Shown here piece by piece: positions 54,954 to 63,753 of a DNA stretch of 64,000 nt; position 1 is the stretch's first letter; each line of letters begins with the position of its first letter. Origin of the DNA: Verrucomicrobiota bacterium (GTDB taxonomy: Bacteria > Verrucomicrobiota > Verrucomicrobiia > Verrucomicrobiales > DEV007); contig JAGWVU010000011.1 in NCBI GenBank assembly GCA_018970725.1, forward strand, positions 57,573 to 121,572. Reading direction: 5' to 3'. A program made the translations under genes and the position numbers. The notes beneath the pieces are model-generated. The model ran no database searches. It had not been told where the DNA came from and saw nothing but the letters and a program-made list of their open reading frames with translations.

Positions 54954-57700
54954 AAGAAGCCCCGAAGGCAATGCGGGCCGTCTCCTTTCTCCTCCTTTTC
55001 GCCGCCGCGGCGGGGGCCGACGAACCGGATTTCTACCGGGACGTCTACCCTTTCCTCAAGGAGAACTGCGTCGCTTGCCACAACAAGACCACCACCAAGG
55101 CGGGGTTGAACATGGAGACCCCCGCCCTCATGCGCAAGGGCGGCGATTCCGGCCCCGCACTCATCCCCGGCAAGGGGGCGGAAAGCCTCGTCGTCGAGGC
55201 CTCCCTCCACACGCCGGACCTGGAGATGCCTCCGAAGAACAACAAGGCCGGGGCCACCGACCTGACCCCGGCGCAAATCGCGCTCCTCAAGACCTGGATC
55301 GATCTCGGAGCCAAGGATTCCATACCGCAGACCCGCCAGGTCGTCTGGCAACCCCTCCCCGTCGGCACCGATCCCATCTACACCGTGGCCCTGACCCGGG
55401 ACGGTCGCTTCGCCGCCTGCGGACGGTCCAACAACATCCAGGTCTACGATCTCGCCACCCGCCGCCTCGTCCCCGGCCCCGTTGATCCCGGGATTTCCTC
55501 CTCCGCCCACCGCGCCCTGGTCCAATCCCTCGCGTTCAGCCCCGATGGAAACCGCTTGGCTTCCGGAAGTTTCCGCGAGGTCAAAATCTGGAAACGCCAG
55601 ACTCCCGCTCCCGCCGCGCGCCCCGCCTCCACCGCGCTGGTCCTCACCTCGCTGGCCGCCGACGGCACCGCGCTCGCCGGTCTCGATGCCACGGGAACCC
55701 TTTTCCGGCTCGATCCCGTGACCGGTGCCGTGCGCCAGAAAATCCCCGGGGTCGCGACCACCAAGGCACAGCATTTCGCTCTCTCCCCGGATGGCACCAA
55801 GGCCGCCGTGATCGTGGACGGAGCCAGCCTCGCGGTCTGGGACCTTGTCGCCGGCACCCGCCTCCCCGCTCCCGCTCCGACACCGGCTCCGGCCTCGACA
55901 CCCGCGATCCCTCCCGCTCCGGTTCCTGCTCCTCCGGTGGTGCGGGCCATGGCGTGGACAAAGGATGGCCGCCAGCTGGTCACCGCCGGTGAGGACAAAG
56001 GGCTGCGCCTCTGGCCCCTCACCGCTCCCGGCCAGCCCGTGGCCTTGCCCGCCTCCCCGGTCCGCCTCACCGCCCTCCTCGCGGCGCCGGCCCCGGACCA
56101 GATGATCAGCGCGGGGGAGGACCACAAAATCCGCCTTTTCAGCCTCTCCACCGGGAAGATTCTCCGCGAGTTCGCCACCCCGGGAGCTGTTTGCCTCCAC
56201 CTCGGTGCGGAGGGAAAACAGCTGGTCAGCGCCGCCGGCGATGGATCCGTCCGCCTCTGGGATTTCGCTTCCGGCAAGGAATTGGCCGTCTTCCGCGGCT
56301 CGCTCGCGGAACAACAACGCCTCGCTGCCCTCAGTGAGGAAATCGCCGCCCAAACGCTGGAGCAAGCCTTTCAAAAGGCCGGAATCGCCCGCCTCGAGGC
56401 CCAGAACAAAGCGCTCGACGAACTCCTCAAGAAGGCCAACGAAACCGTCACCGCCCAACAAAAACTGCTGCCGGAAAAGGAAAAGCCGGTCCAACCCGCC
56501 CGGGCGGCGACCGCCACCGCGCAAAAAGCCTTGGACGACGCTGGAGCCGACGAAGCCAAACGGAAGGCCGCCCTCGAGGCCTTGCAAAAGGTGCAGATGG
56601 CCCAGGTCTCCGCGGAATCCGCCTTCGCGGCGGTCAAGGCCAACATCGAGGATGCCCGGGCCGAGGGCCTGCGCATCACCACGGCCAAGGCGGCGAACGC
56701 CACCGCCATCAGCGCCGCGAACACCGCCCTCGCCACTTCCGTGAAAACGCAGGCCGCGGCCACCGCCGCCTCGACCGCCCTCCAACAGACCCTCGCCAAG
56801 GGCTCCGGCCCCGTCGTCGCCCTGGCCCTTTCCGTCGCCGCGGATCGCCTCGCCGCCCTTTCGCCGGACGGCACCCTCCGCGTCTGGGCCACGGCTTCGG
56901 GCACCCCGGTGGAGCAGAGGAAAGGCGCCCCTTCCCCCGCCGGCTCCCTCGCCGCGCGGGCCGATGGCACGTTCACCGCCGCCTCCGCCAAGGGAGATCT
57001 ACTCCTTACCGCCCCCGGCTCCGGCTGGGTTCTGGAACGCCTCCTCACCGGATTCGCGGACCAGGTCAACGCCGTCCGTTTCAGCCCGGATGGCAAACTT
57101 CTTGCCACCGGCGGCGGCGAACCGTCGCGCTCGGGCGAAATCATCGTCTTCGATCCCGCCACCGGCAAAGCGGTGCAGACTTGGAAGGAACGACACGCCG
57201 ACGCCGTTCTCTGCCTCGATTTCTCTCCGGACGGTCGTCACCTCGCCTCCGGAGCCGCCGACAAAATCGCCCGTGTGACGGAGATCGCCACCGGCCGCGG
57301 CGTCGGTCTCTTCGAGGGCCATACCCACTACGTCATGGGGGTCTCTTTCCGGGCTGACGGGCGCGTCCTCGCCACTGCCGGGGCGGATGGCACCGTGGTG
57401 ACCTGGGACATGATCCTCGGCGAACGGAAGAAAAAAATCGACGGTTGGCGCAAGGAAGTCACCTCGGTCCAATTCCTCGGAGCCACCAACCAACTCGTCA
57501 CCTCCGCCGGGGACAACCTCGTGCGCATCGTGACCGATGACGGAGGCCAGATCCGGTCCATCGCCAATCTCCCCGATTTCATGCAAAGCGCCGCCTTCTC
57601 TGCCGCCACCAACGCCATCGTGGCTGGCGGTGAAGACAGCGTCCTCCGGGTCTGGAATGGCGCGGATGGAAAGGAATTGGCCGCTTTCGGCGTGAATTGA
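54950..57700 (+). CDS. Exported cytochrome c-type / WD40 protein with a long coiled coil
   Basis: 916 residues. A signal peptide is followed by the PVC-type heme motif NCVACHN (about residues 39-44). WD40 blades run to about 430, for example ALSPDGTKAAVIVDG and AMAWTKDGRQLVTAGEDKGLRLW. Residues about 460-615 are an Ala/Lys/Glu-rich coiled coil, and a second WD40 set follows (VRFSPDGKLLATGG and others). The split propeller by a coiled coil is unusual. It may bind and shuttle electrons for the neighbouring proteins. The start overlaps the previous stop by 4 bp. Confidence 0.82.
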   Translation: MKEAPKAMRAVSFLLLFAAAAGADEPDFYRDVYPFLKENCVACHNKTTTKAGLNMETPALMRKGGDSGPALIPGKGAESLVVEASLHTPDLEMPPKNNKAGATDLTPAQIALLKTWIDLGAKDSIPQTRQVVWQPLPVGTDPIYTVALTRDGRFAACGRSNNIQVYDLATRRLVPGPVDPGISSSAHRALVQSLAFSPDGNRLASGSFREVKIWKRQTPAPAARPASTALVLTSLAADGTALAGLDATGTLFRLDPVTGAVRQKIPGVATTKAQHFALSPDGTKAAVIVDGASLAVWDLVAGTRLPAPAPTPAPASTPAIPPAPVPAPPVVRAMAWTKDGRQLVTAGEDKGLRLWPLTAPGQPVALPASPVRLTALLAAPAPDQMISAGEDHKIRLFSLSTGKILREFATPGAVCLHLGAEGKQLVSAAGDGSVRLWDFASGKELAVFRGSLAEQQRLAALSEEIAAQTLEQAFQKAGIARLEAQNKALDELLKKANETVTAQQKLLPEKEKPVQPARAATATAQKALDDAGADEAKRKAALEALQKVQMAQVSAESAFAAVKANIEDARAEGLRITTAKAANATAISAANTALATSVKTQAAATAASTALQQTLAKGSGPVVALALSVAADRLAALSPDGTLRVWATASGTPVEQRKGAPSPAGSLAARADGTFTAASAKGDLLLTAPGSGWVLERLLTGFADQVNAVRFSPDGKLLATGGGEPSRSGEIIVFDPATGKAVQTWKERHADAVLCLDFSPDGRHLASGAADKIARVTEIATGRGVGLFEGHTHYVMGVSFRADGRVLATAGADGTVVTWDMILGERKKKIDGWRKEVTSVQFLGATNQLVTSAGDNLVRIVTDDGGQIRSIANLPDFMQSAAFSAATNAIVAGGEDSVLRVWNGADGKELAAFGVN

Positions 57701-57710
57701 GCTCGTGACC

Positions 57711-59117
57711 ATGACCTCCAGACGCCAGCCGAAATCTCCCAGCCTCCACCGCCGCGGTTTCATGCAAATCGGCCTCACCGGTTTTGCCTCCCTCGGTTGG
57801 CCCGGTCTTCTCAAACTCCGCGCGGAAAATGCCCTCAAGCCCGCCTCGGAACGCACCGCCGTGATCATGGTCTGGCTCCCGGGCGGCCTCTCCCACATCG
57901 ATTCCTATGATCCCAAGCCGGAAATCGGCAGTGAATACCGCGGCCCTTTCAAAACCATCTCCACCAAGGTCCCGGGCACTATCTTCACCGAACTCCTCCC
58001 GCGGCACGCCGCCATTGCCGACAAGTTCACCCTCCTCCGGTCCATGAACCAGAAGGCCGGCGGCCACCCGGCCGGCTCCATGCAGATGCTGTCCGGGGAT
58101 GCCGACGAGCGCGACAAACCCAAGCCCCGCCTCCCGGATTGGATGTCCGTCGCCAACTACCTCCGCGCCCAGGACGGCCCCCGCGCCAATCCCCTCCCCA
58201 ACTACGTCGGCGTCAATCCTCCCTTGGAATACAACGGCCCCGCTTACCTCGGAAACGCCTGGTCCCCTTTCTCCGTCACCGATGACCCGAACCGGCCCAA
58301 CTTCGCCGTGCCCAATATCGGTCTCACCGATCCCGCCGAAACCCGCCGCCTCGGGGATCGCGTCGCCCTCCGCAAAAATCTGGACCGCCTCGAACGCGCG
58401 TTCGACCGCGAAAACGAACTCCTCGCCCTCGACGAATTCGAGCGCCAGGCCATGACCCTCCTGACCAATCCGCAAACCCGGGATGCCTTTGACATCGGCA
58501 AGGAGGACGCCAAAACACGGGATCGTTACGGCCGCAACCGCTGGGGCCAGCAACTCCTCCTCGCCCGCCGCCTCGTCGAAGCAGGAGTCGATATCGTCAC
58601 CAGCAGCCTCAGCGGTCCCCTCTGCGGCCGGGTCAATAACTGGGACGACCACGCCGTCAACCACCATATCTTCGAGGCCCTCCGCTTCCGCATGGGGAAC
58701 TATGACCAGGCCGTCACCGCCCTCATCGAGGATATCTACGCCCGCGGTCTGGACAAACGGGTCCTCGTGGTCGTCACCGGTGAATTCGGCCGCACCCCCA
58801 AAATCAGCTTCGACCGCAGCACCGGAGCCGGGGACGCCAGCGCTCCCGCCGGCACCGTGCAACCCGGACGCGATCACTGGCCGCGCGCTTTCTCCAACAT
58901 CTGGGCCGGCGGCGGCCTCCAAACCGGCGGCGTCATCGGCGCCACCGACAAACGCGGGGAGGACGTGATCGAACGCCCCTGCGGTCCCGGTGATTTCCTC
59001 GCCACCATTTATCATCACCTCGGCATCGATTCCTCCAAGGTCACCATCAACGACTTCAACGGCCGGCCCACCCCCATCGTCGATCAGGGCAAGCCCATCC
59101 CCGAACTCATCGCGTGA
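57711..59117 (+). CDS. DUF1501 protein
   Basis: 468 residues from the ATG at 57711 (a GTG at 57705 is an alternative). The start HRRGFMQIGLTGFASLGWPG resembles a Tat-type signal with RR. AVIMVWLPGGLSHIDSYDPKPE and VVVTGEFGRTPKI mark DUF1501, a member of the alkaline-phosphatase/sulfatase superfamily. DUF1501 genes typically pair with DUF1549/1553 genes, as here. The enzymatic substrate is unknown. Confidence 0.9.
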   Translation: MTSRRQPKSPSLHRRGFMQIGLTGFASLGWPGLLKLRAENALKPASERTAVIMVWLPGGLSHIDSYDPKPEIGSEYRGPFKTISTKVPGTIFTELLPRHAAIADKFTLLRSMNQKAGGHPAGSMQMLSGDADERDKPKPRLPDWMSVANYLRAQDGPRANPLPNYVGVNPPLEYNGPAYLGNAWSPFSVTDDPNRPNFAVPNIGLTDPAETRRLGDRVALRKNLDRLERAFDRENELLALDEFERQAMTLLTNPQTRDAFDIGKEDAKTRDRYGRNRWGQQLLLARRLVEAGVDIVTSSLSGPLCGRVNNWDDHAVNHHIFEALRFRMGNYDQAVTALIEDIYARGLDKRVLVVVTGEFGRTPKISFDRSTGAGDASAPAGTVQPGRDHWPRAFSNIWAGGGLQTGGVIGATDKRGEDVIERPCGPGDFLATIYHHLGIDSSKVTINDFNGRPTPIVDQGKPIPELIA

Positions 59118-60400
59118 CCCGCCTCCCCCTCCTCTGGCTCCTCCTCGCCGGACTGGCCCAGGCCGAACCCTTGCGCCTCCTCCAAAAGGAGTGCTTCCGC
59201 TGCCACACCCCGGAAAAGCGCAAGGGCGGTCTGGTCATGACCTCCCGCGCCGCTTTGCTCAAGGGCGGTGATTCCGGCCCCGCCATCGTCCCGGGCCATC
59301 CCGCCAAAAGCCCTCTCGTCGGCCTCCTCACCGAGGACGCGGATCCTCACATGCCCCCCAAGGGCCAGCTCACCCCCACGGAAATCGCCTCCCTCCGGGA
59401 CTGGGTCAAACAAGGAGCCGTCTGGAACGAGGCGGCCCTCGCCGCCGCCCCAACGCTCCCCGGCGTCCCCCTCGCCCGAACCCCCGCCTCCTACCGGCCC
59501 GTCACCGTCCTCCAGGTCTCGCCAGACCGCTCTTCCCTCGCCGTCGGCCGGGGAGCCGACGTCGATCTGTTCGACCTCAAGGCCAAGGAACTCAACCGCA
59601 CCGGCACCCTCCCCATGGAGGAGGTCGTCCAATCCATCGCCTGGAGCCCGGACGGCAAAATCATCGCCAGCGGCGGCTTCCGCCGCATCTTCCTCTGGGA
59701 CGCCATCGCCCGGGAACGCATCGCCATCCTCACCGAACATCTCGAAGGCAAGGTCACCGCGCTCTGCTTCTCCGGGGACACCCTCGTCGCCGCGGATGAT
59801 CTGCCCGGCCAGCGCGGCAGCTTCCGCCTCTGGTCCACCAAGGATTGGAGCTGGAAAACCGAAAAGCCAGGCGTCCACGGCGACACCATCTACGACCTCG
59901 CTGTCAGCCCCGATGGCAAACGCCTCGCCAGCGTCTCCGCGGACAAACAACTCAAAATTTGGAACGCCGCCTCCCTCGACCTCATCAAGGCCATCGAAGG
60001 CCACACCGGCTTCGTCCTCACCCTCGCCTTCAGCCCCAACGGCCAGAAACTCGCCACCGGCGGCGACGACGAACAAGTCAAGGTCTGGTCCATGGAAAAC
60101 TGGAAACTGCTCCACAACCTCGCCGAGTCCCGCCCCACCCGCGCCATCACCGACCTCGCCTGGCTTCACGATGACGGCCTCGTCGTCGTGGCGGAAGACG
60201 GCGGAGCCCGGGAATGGACCAAACTGGTCCCCCACGAAGGCGGCCAAACCTCCGCCGGCGGCACCCGACGCGAATTCCCCAAACACCCCAGGTCCCTCAC
60301 CCAGGTGGCCATCGCGGAAACCCGTGTCTTCGTCGGGGACGACCAAGGCACCCTGGAAGTGCGCGATCCCAACGGCAAAGCCCTCCAAAAGCTGCCCTGA
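59114..60400 (+). CDS. Exported cytochrome c-type / WD40 protein (short)
   Basis: 428 residues with a GTG start that overlaps the DUF1501 stop by 4 bp. A signal peptide precedes the heme motif ECFRCHTPEKRKGG (about residues 27-32), then a PSCyt1-type domain and one WD40 propeller with SIAWSPDGKIIASGGF, AVSPDGKRLASVSADKQLKIW and AFSPNGQKLATGGDDEQVKVW. It ends the block and is similar in plan to the 54950 gene without the coiled coil. Confidence 0.85.
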   Translation: MTRLPLLWLLLAGLAQAEPLRLLQKECFRCHTPEKRKGGLVMTSRAALLKGGDSGPAIVPGHPAKSPLVGLLTEDADPHMPPKGQLTPTEIASLRDWVKQGAVWNEAALAAAPTLPGVPLARTPASYRPVTVLQVSPDRSSLAVGRGADVDLFDLKAKELNRTGTLPMEEVVQSIAWSPDGKIIASGGFRRIFLWDAIARERIAILTEHLEGKVTALCFSGDTLVAADDLPGQRGSFRLWSTKDWSWKTEKPGVHGDTIYDLAVSPDGKRLASVSADKQLKIWNAASLDLIKAIEGHTGFVLTLAFSPNGQKLATGGDDEQVKVWSMENWKLLHNLAESRPTRAITDLAWLHDDGLVVVAEDGGAREWTKLVPHEGGQTSAGGTRREFPKHPRSLTQVAIAETRVFVGDDQGTLEVRDPNGKALQKLP

Positions 60401-60885
60401 AGTTCCCCCGCGGGACACAGCCGTCCCGGCTTTGAGGTCGTGCGGGCCTCCCGCCTGCATAACGATCTTCCTCCCGCCTGACCACCGCAGGGGAAGGTGC
60501 GGGTCGGAGAGAGGACGAGGTTGTTGATGGGAGTGGATCCGCTTCCTCCTGATCATTGTCCCAGCGGACCAAGATCCGATTCCCGGCCGTCCCGGACGGA
60601 CCAAAAGATGGTAGCCGGTGGTGCAACCTCCGGATTCAGATGCCGTTTTCCGTGCCCCCTGGAGGGGCACGAAAACCGCACCAACCCACCCCGCCAAGGC
60701 CGGTTCCACAAACGCCAGCGCCGCCGTGCCCCGATCCTGCAGCTCATGTCCGCTGATCCTGCCCCGTGTCCAGGCCCGTTCCAAACCGCGCACCTTTCGC
60801 GTTGCAGAACGGCCTCGAAAGACGATCCGTGCCATTCTTTTCATCCGTGTGACCTCCGTGCCACGCATCAATCAACTGAAACGGC
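60401..60885. other. 485-bp intergenic region with a reverse-transcriptase relic
   Basis: No intact gene is seen apart from the relic described separately. The left part, about 60401-60690, has no motif I can name. At about 60822-60866 short ATCCGTG/CCGTGCCACG motifs resemble those in the 135-bp tandem repeats, so the repeat family flanks the GxxExxY gene on both sides. Confidence 0.5.
60691..60796 (-). pseudogene. Relic of a DGR reverse transcriptase 3' end
   Basis: This 106-bp stretch is similar to the 3' end of the intact RT gene at about 62330-62435. On the minus strand it reads KVRGLERAWTRGRISGHE and then ALAFVEPAL, against KVRGLERAWTRGSISGLE and ALAFAEPAL in the intact protein (residues about 284-317). 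Nothing else of the RT is present upstream, and the TR does not follow. It is a truncated copy, either a second DGR that decayed or a duplication left by rearrangement. Confidence 0.8.
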
Positions 60886-61251
60886 ATGAAAGAAGGAGAC
60901 TTAACCTACCAAATCATCGGCATCGGCATGCGCGTCCATCGCGAATTGGGTCCCGGTCTTCGAGAAAAGCCCTACGAGAACGCCTTGGCGATTGATCTGG
61001 AAGAGCAGTCCATCCCATTTGTGCAACAGCCGCAATACCCGATTTTCTACCATGGGAGAGTCGTGGGGGATTGCCAGCCTGATTTGGTGGTGGCGAATGA
61101 AGTCGTCGTGGATTGCAAGTCCATCCCAAAGATCGGAGACGATGAACTGGGCCAGATGCTCAATTACCTGCGCATCGCGAAAAAGCGCCTCGGCCTCATC
61201 TTGAATTTCCGCCCAGCCAAGCTGGAGATCAAGCGCGTTGTTATGGAGTAA
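60886..61251 (+). CDS. GxxExxY protein
   Basis: 121 residues. MRVHRELGPGLREKPYENAL holds the name motif (GLREKPY), then QPDLVVANEVVVDCKSI, a PD-(D/E)xK-like segment, then DDELGQMLNYLRIAKKRLGLILNF. GxxExxY proteins are small nuclease-fold-like proteins of unknown function, common in PVC, Bacteroidetes and Chloroflexi genomes, often near short palindromic repeats. Here the acidic residue before the lysine is Asp in DCK. It lies just upstream of the 135-bp tandem array and downstream of the RT relic. Confidence 0.88.
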   Translation: MKEGDLTYQIIGIGMRVHRELGPGLREKPYENALAIDLEEQSIPFVQQPQYPIFYHGRVVGDCQPDLVVANEVVVDCKSIPKIGDDELGQMLNYLRIAKKRLGLILNFRPAKLEIKRVVME

Positions 61252-61257
61252 AGCTTG

Positions 61258-62023
61258 GGCCACGGATTGCGCGGATAGAGGATTGCTCATCAAACCCCAA
61301 TCATCCGTGCAATCCCGCCCATCCGTGGTTCATCCGTGCCCCAACCACTATTGTATCAAGCTTGCTTTTGAACCACGGATGACCGCGCGGATAGCCACGG
61401 ATTGCGCGGATAGAGCATAGCTCATCGAACCTCTATCATCCGCGCAATCCTGCCCATCCGTGATTCATCCGTGCCCCAACTACTATTATATCAAGCTTGC
61501 TTCTGAGCCACGGATGACCGCACGGATGACCACGGATTGCACGGATAGAGGATTACTCATCGAACCTCAATCATCCGTGCAATCCCGCCCATCCGTGATT
61601 CATCCGTGCCCCAACCACTATTATATCAAGCTTGCTTCTGAACCACGGATGACCGCACGGATGACCACGGATTGCACGGATAGAGGATTGCTCATCAAAC
61701 CTCAATCATCCGTGCAATCCTGCCCATCCGTGCTTCATCCGTGCCCCAACTACCATTGCATCAAGCTTGCTTCTGAGCCACGGATGACCGCGCGGATAGC
61801 CACGGATTGCACGGATAGAGCATAGCTCATCGAACCTCTATCATCCGTGCAATCCTGCCCATCCGTGATTCATCCGTGCCCCAACTACCATTGCATCAAG
61901 CTTGCTTCTGAACCACGGATGACCGCACGGATAGCCACGGATTACACGGATAGAGCATAGCTCATCGAACCTCAATCATCCGTGCAATCCTGCCCATCCG
62001 TGCTTCATCCGTGCCCCAACTAC
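61258..62023. repeat. 135-bp tandem repeat array (about 5.7 units) rich in ATCCGTG palindromes
   Basis: The anchor ATCAAGCTTGCT recurs at 61355, 61490, 61625, 61760 and 61895, an exact spacing of 135 bp. A partial unit precedes the first anchor and the last unit is cut at about 62023. Units are nearly identical, with scattered changes. Each contains CACGGATTGCACGGAT and, about 30 bp on, ATCCGTGCAATC, which can pair over 12 bp, plus further ATCCGTG/CACGGAT copies. Overlapping open frames through the array are by-products of the period being a multiple of three. It is not CRISPR: units are continuous and have no unique spacers. Confidence 0.92.
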
Positions 62024-62140
62024 CGCCCCGGGCGCTGCCGGCCATTCCGGCCTTTCCCATCCTCCCGATGGTTTCCACGGCGCGCGGGGCGGTTGGTGCG
62101 GATTTGCCAGCCGGTTGGCCGGTTGGTCGGGAGACGGTCC

Positions 62141-62155
62141 TGGTCCCCGGATCTG
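62141..62155. repeat. 15-bp inverted repeat, left copy (downstream of TR)
   Basis: TGGTCCCCGGATCTG here is the exact reverse complement of 63842-63856, which lies 3 bp beyond the VR. The two copies therefore bracket the TR-RT-HRDC segment in opposite orientation. Confidence 0.75.
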
Positions 62156-62170
62156 AGATCGCGGAGAGCT

Positions 62171-62289
62171 CAGGGCGGAAACCCAGGTTGTTGTTCCGGT
62201 TCGTGGGCTGGTTCGCGTTGCGGTATCCTGACCGGCAGTTCGCGGACGTGTTGTTGAAGCCGCCGCCCCGGTTCACCCGGTGCGCGCCT
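62171..62289 (-). repeat. DGR template repeat (TR)
   Basis: A 119-bp repeat paired with the VR at 63860-63978 (constant offset 1689 bp). On the minus strand it reads as NRGGGFNNTSANCRSGY, then RNANQPTNRNNNLGFRP, i.e. rich in AAC codons. These are the codons that adenine mutagenesis can change most. Its first bases overlap the RT stop codon (62288-62290). The TR is the invariant donor from which mutagenised cDNA is made by the RT. The last 17 bp on the minus strand (62171-62187) are identical to the VR end and correspond to the initiation-of-mutagenic-homing region. Confidence 0.92.
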
Positions 62290-63283
62290 ACGGACCGTCC
62301 CCGCAGCACGATGGCCCCAATACCCGTCCCGTCAAGGCCGGTTCCGCAAACGCCAGCGCCGCCGTAACCCTTTGTTGCAGTTCCAGTCCGCTGATACTGC
62401 CCCGTGTCCAGGCCCGTTCCAAACCGCGCACCTTCTCCCGCAATCTCCGGCGGCTGCGCCGATTCAACCCCACCCAACCCGGGTGAAAGCGGAACCCGAC
62501 GAAATCCAATCCACCACCCATTGAATTCAACACCGGCGGTTTCATTGCCAACCCCAGCTCCTCCCGCGCGAAGTCCACGATCCGGTCCCGCGCCGCCTTC
62601 AGCACGTCCTTGTCATCGTGCCAGAGGATCAGGTCATCCATATATCTGGCGTAGGCCTTGATCCGAAGTTCCGCCTTCACCACACGGTCGAGAAATCCCA
62701 GATAAAAGTTCGCGAGATGCTGGCTGGTGAGCGCGCCGATTGGCATGCCGCGCTCTGCCGGTTGGCGCGGCGGTTGGATCACGTCCGCCCACCAACCGAT
62801 GAGTTCCCGTTCTCCGAAAAGCCGTTCCACTTTGGACAGGAGCCGTTCCCGGGGCACGGTTTCAAAGTAGTGCCGCACGTCCAGCTTCAAATACCACCGG
62901 CAACGCGCGGACCAGAATCTCGCCTCCGCGATCGCCGCCCGGAGGCCGAGCCCCTGGCGGCAAGCAAAGGTTTGCCGCACCAACCAACGCTCAAACACCG
63001 GTTCGCACACATTGATCACGGCGTGGTGCATCACCCGGTCCGGGAAACAGGGCGCCGCGATCAGCCGCTCTTTGGGATCGTAAATCGTGAACGTGCAAAA
63101 CGCTCCGATCGGCCCCAGGCCATTCACCAAGCGGTCCTGCACCTCCACCAGACTCGCCGGCAGCCGCCGCAGGAAAGCCCGGACATCGCCGCGGGTCCGC
63201 TTTCCGCGCAGCGCCTGGGCCAGGGCGATCTCCAGGTTCGTCCAGGTCCCGATCCGGTCCCAGAGATCAATCTCCCGCCTCAT
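62288..63283 (-). CDS. DGR-type reverse transcriptase
   Basis: 331 residues. YLKLDVRHYF holds the first catalytic aspartate (D135), GMPIGALTSQHLANFYL carries the DGR hallmark IGxxxSQ in place of QGxxxSP (about 183-188), YMDD lies at 214-217, and GLDFVGFRFH follows near 258-267. This is the DGR branch, close to group II intron RTs but without maturase or endonuclease domains. The basic C-terminus (RRSRRRLREKVRGLERAW) can bind RNA. It copies the TR RNA with errors at adenines and the cDNA replaces the VR. The start overlaps the end of the HRDC gene by 17 bp. Confidence 0.95.
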   Translation of the reverse strand: MRREIDLWDRIGTWTNLEIALAQALRGKRTRGDVRAFLRRLPASLVEVQDRLVNGLGPIGAFCTFTIYDPKERLIAAPCFPDRVMHHAVINVCEPVFERWLVRQTFACRQGLGLRAAIAEARFWSARCRWYLKLDVRHYFETVPRERLLSKVERLFGERELIGWWADVIQPPRQPAERGMPIGALTSQHLANFYLGFLDRVVKAELRIKAYARYMDDLILWHDDKDVLKAARDRIVDFAREELGLAMKPPVLNSMGGGLDFVGFRFHPGWVGLNRRSRRRLREKVRGLERAWTRGSISGLELQQRVTAALAFAEPALTGRVLGPSCCGDGP

Positions 63284-63725
63284 GCTCCGCGATGACTTTC
63301 AAGACCTCTTCCCCGTAGTCCTTGCAACGTCCTTCACCGACGCCTTCGATCGCCTGCAACTCCTCCATCGTCCGGCAGCGCTGCTCCGCGATGTCCGCGA
63401 GCTGCGCGTTGGAGAAGATCTTGAACAAACGGGGAACCTTGTCCCGTTCCCCCCGATCCTTGCGCCAGTCTTTCAGTTTCAAGTAGAGCCGGAACCCATC
63501 GGGTCCAAGCCGTTCCTCGTAGCCGTCATCGGGCTTTTTGTCATTTTTGCGGAACGGCGGCTTCTCCTGAGGAATTTTGCTTTCCCCATATTCCAGGCAG
63601 TAGGCCCAGCCGTTTTCCACCTGACGACGGTCGATCTGCAAAATCCGGTGCGTGCCCAGGAAGCGGTTCAACTCCTCTTGAGCCGGTCCGCCGGAAAATG
63701 GTATGAGAAAATGTTCAAATGGCAT
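63267..63725 (-). CDS. HRDC-domain DGR accessory protein
   Basis: 152 residues. The N-terminal part (FLIPFSGGPAQEELNRFLGTHRIL and GWAYCLEYGES) is the typical front of HRDC proteins found next to DGR RTs. After a basic linker, the C-terminus is an HRDC domain: KVPRLFKIFSNAQLADIAE, TMEELQAIEGVGEGRCKDYGEEVL. HRDC domains bind nucleic acids. It stands where Avd is found in other DGRs and probably helps the RT. It overlaps the RT gene by 17 bp and follows the target gene stop by 96 bp. Confidence 0.88.
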   Translation of the reverse strand: MPFEHFLIPFSGGPAQEELNRFLGTHRILQIDRRQVENGWAYCLEYGESKIPQEKPPFRKNDKKPDDGYEERLGPDGFRLYLKLKDWRKDRGERDKVPRLFKIFSNAQLADIAEQRCRTMEELQAIEGVGEGRCKDYGEEVLKVIAEHEAGD

Positions 63726-63753
63726 GGTGAAAATGCGCTCCGCTCCAGCCGCT

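Noticed and set aside
60401..60690. A decayed second TR next to the RT relic
   Set aside because: The sequence that follows the relic has no RGG-FNN or LGFRP-type reading and no match to the 119-bp repeat.
59084..60871. A 595-residue minus-strand open frame
   Set aside because: Most of it is antisense to the WD40 cytochrome gene. Only its first part shows RT similarity, which is annotated as the relic.
61460..61825. Plus-strand open frame in the 135-bp array
   Set aside because: It repeats with the period of the tandem array (45 codons) and has no ribosome-binding site or family; it is a by-product of the repeat.
61258..62023. CRISPR array
   Set aside because: The units are continuous 135-bp copies without unique spacers, and no cas genes are present.
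61962..62477. Minus-strand open frame over the TR
   Set aside because: It reads the TR in the target frame but overlaps the RT in another frame and has no start context. The TR works as RNA, not as a protein.
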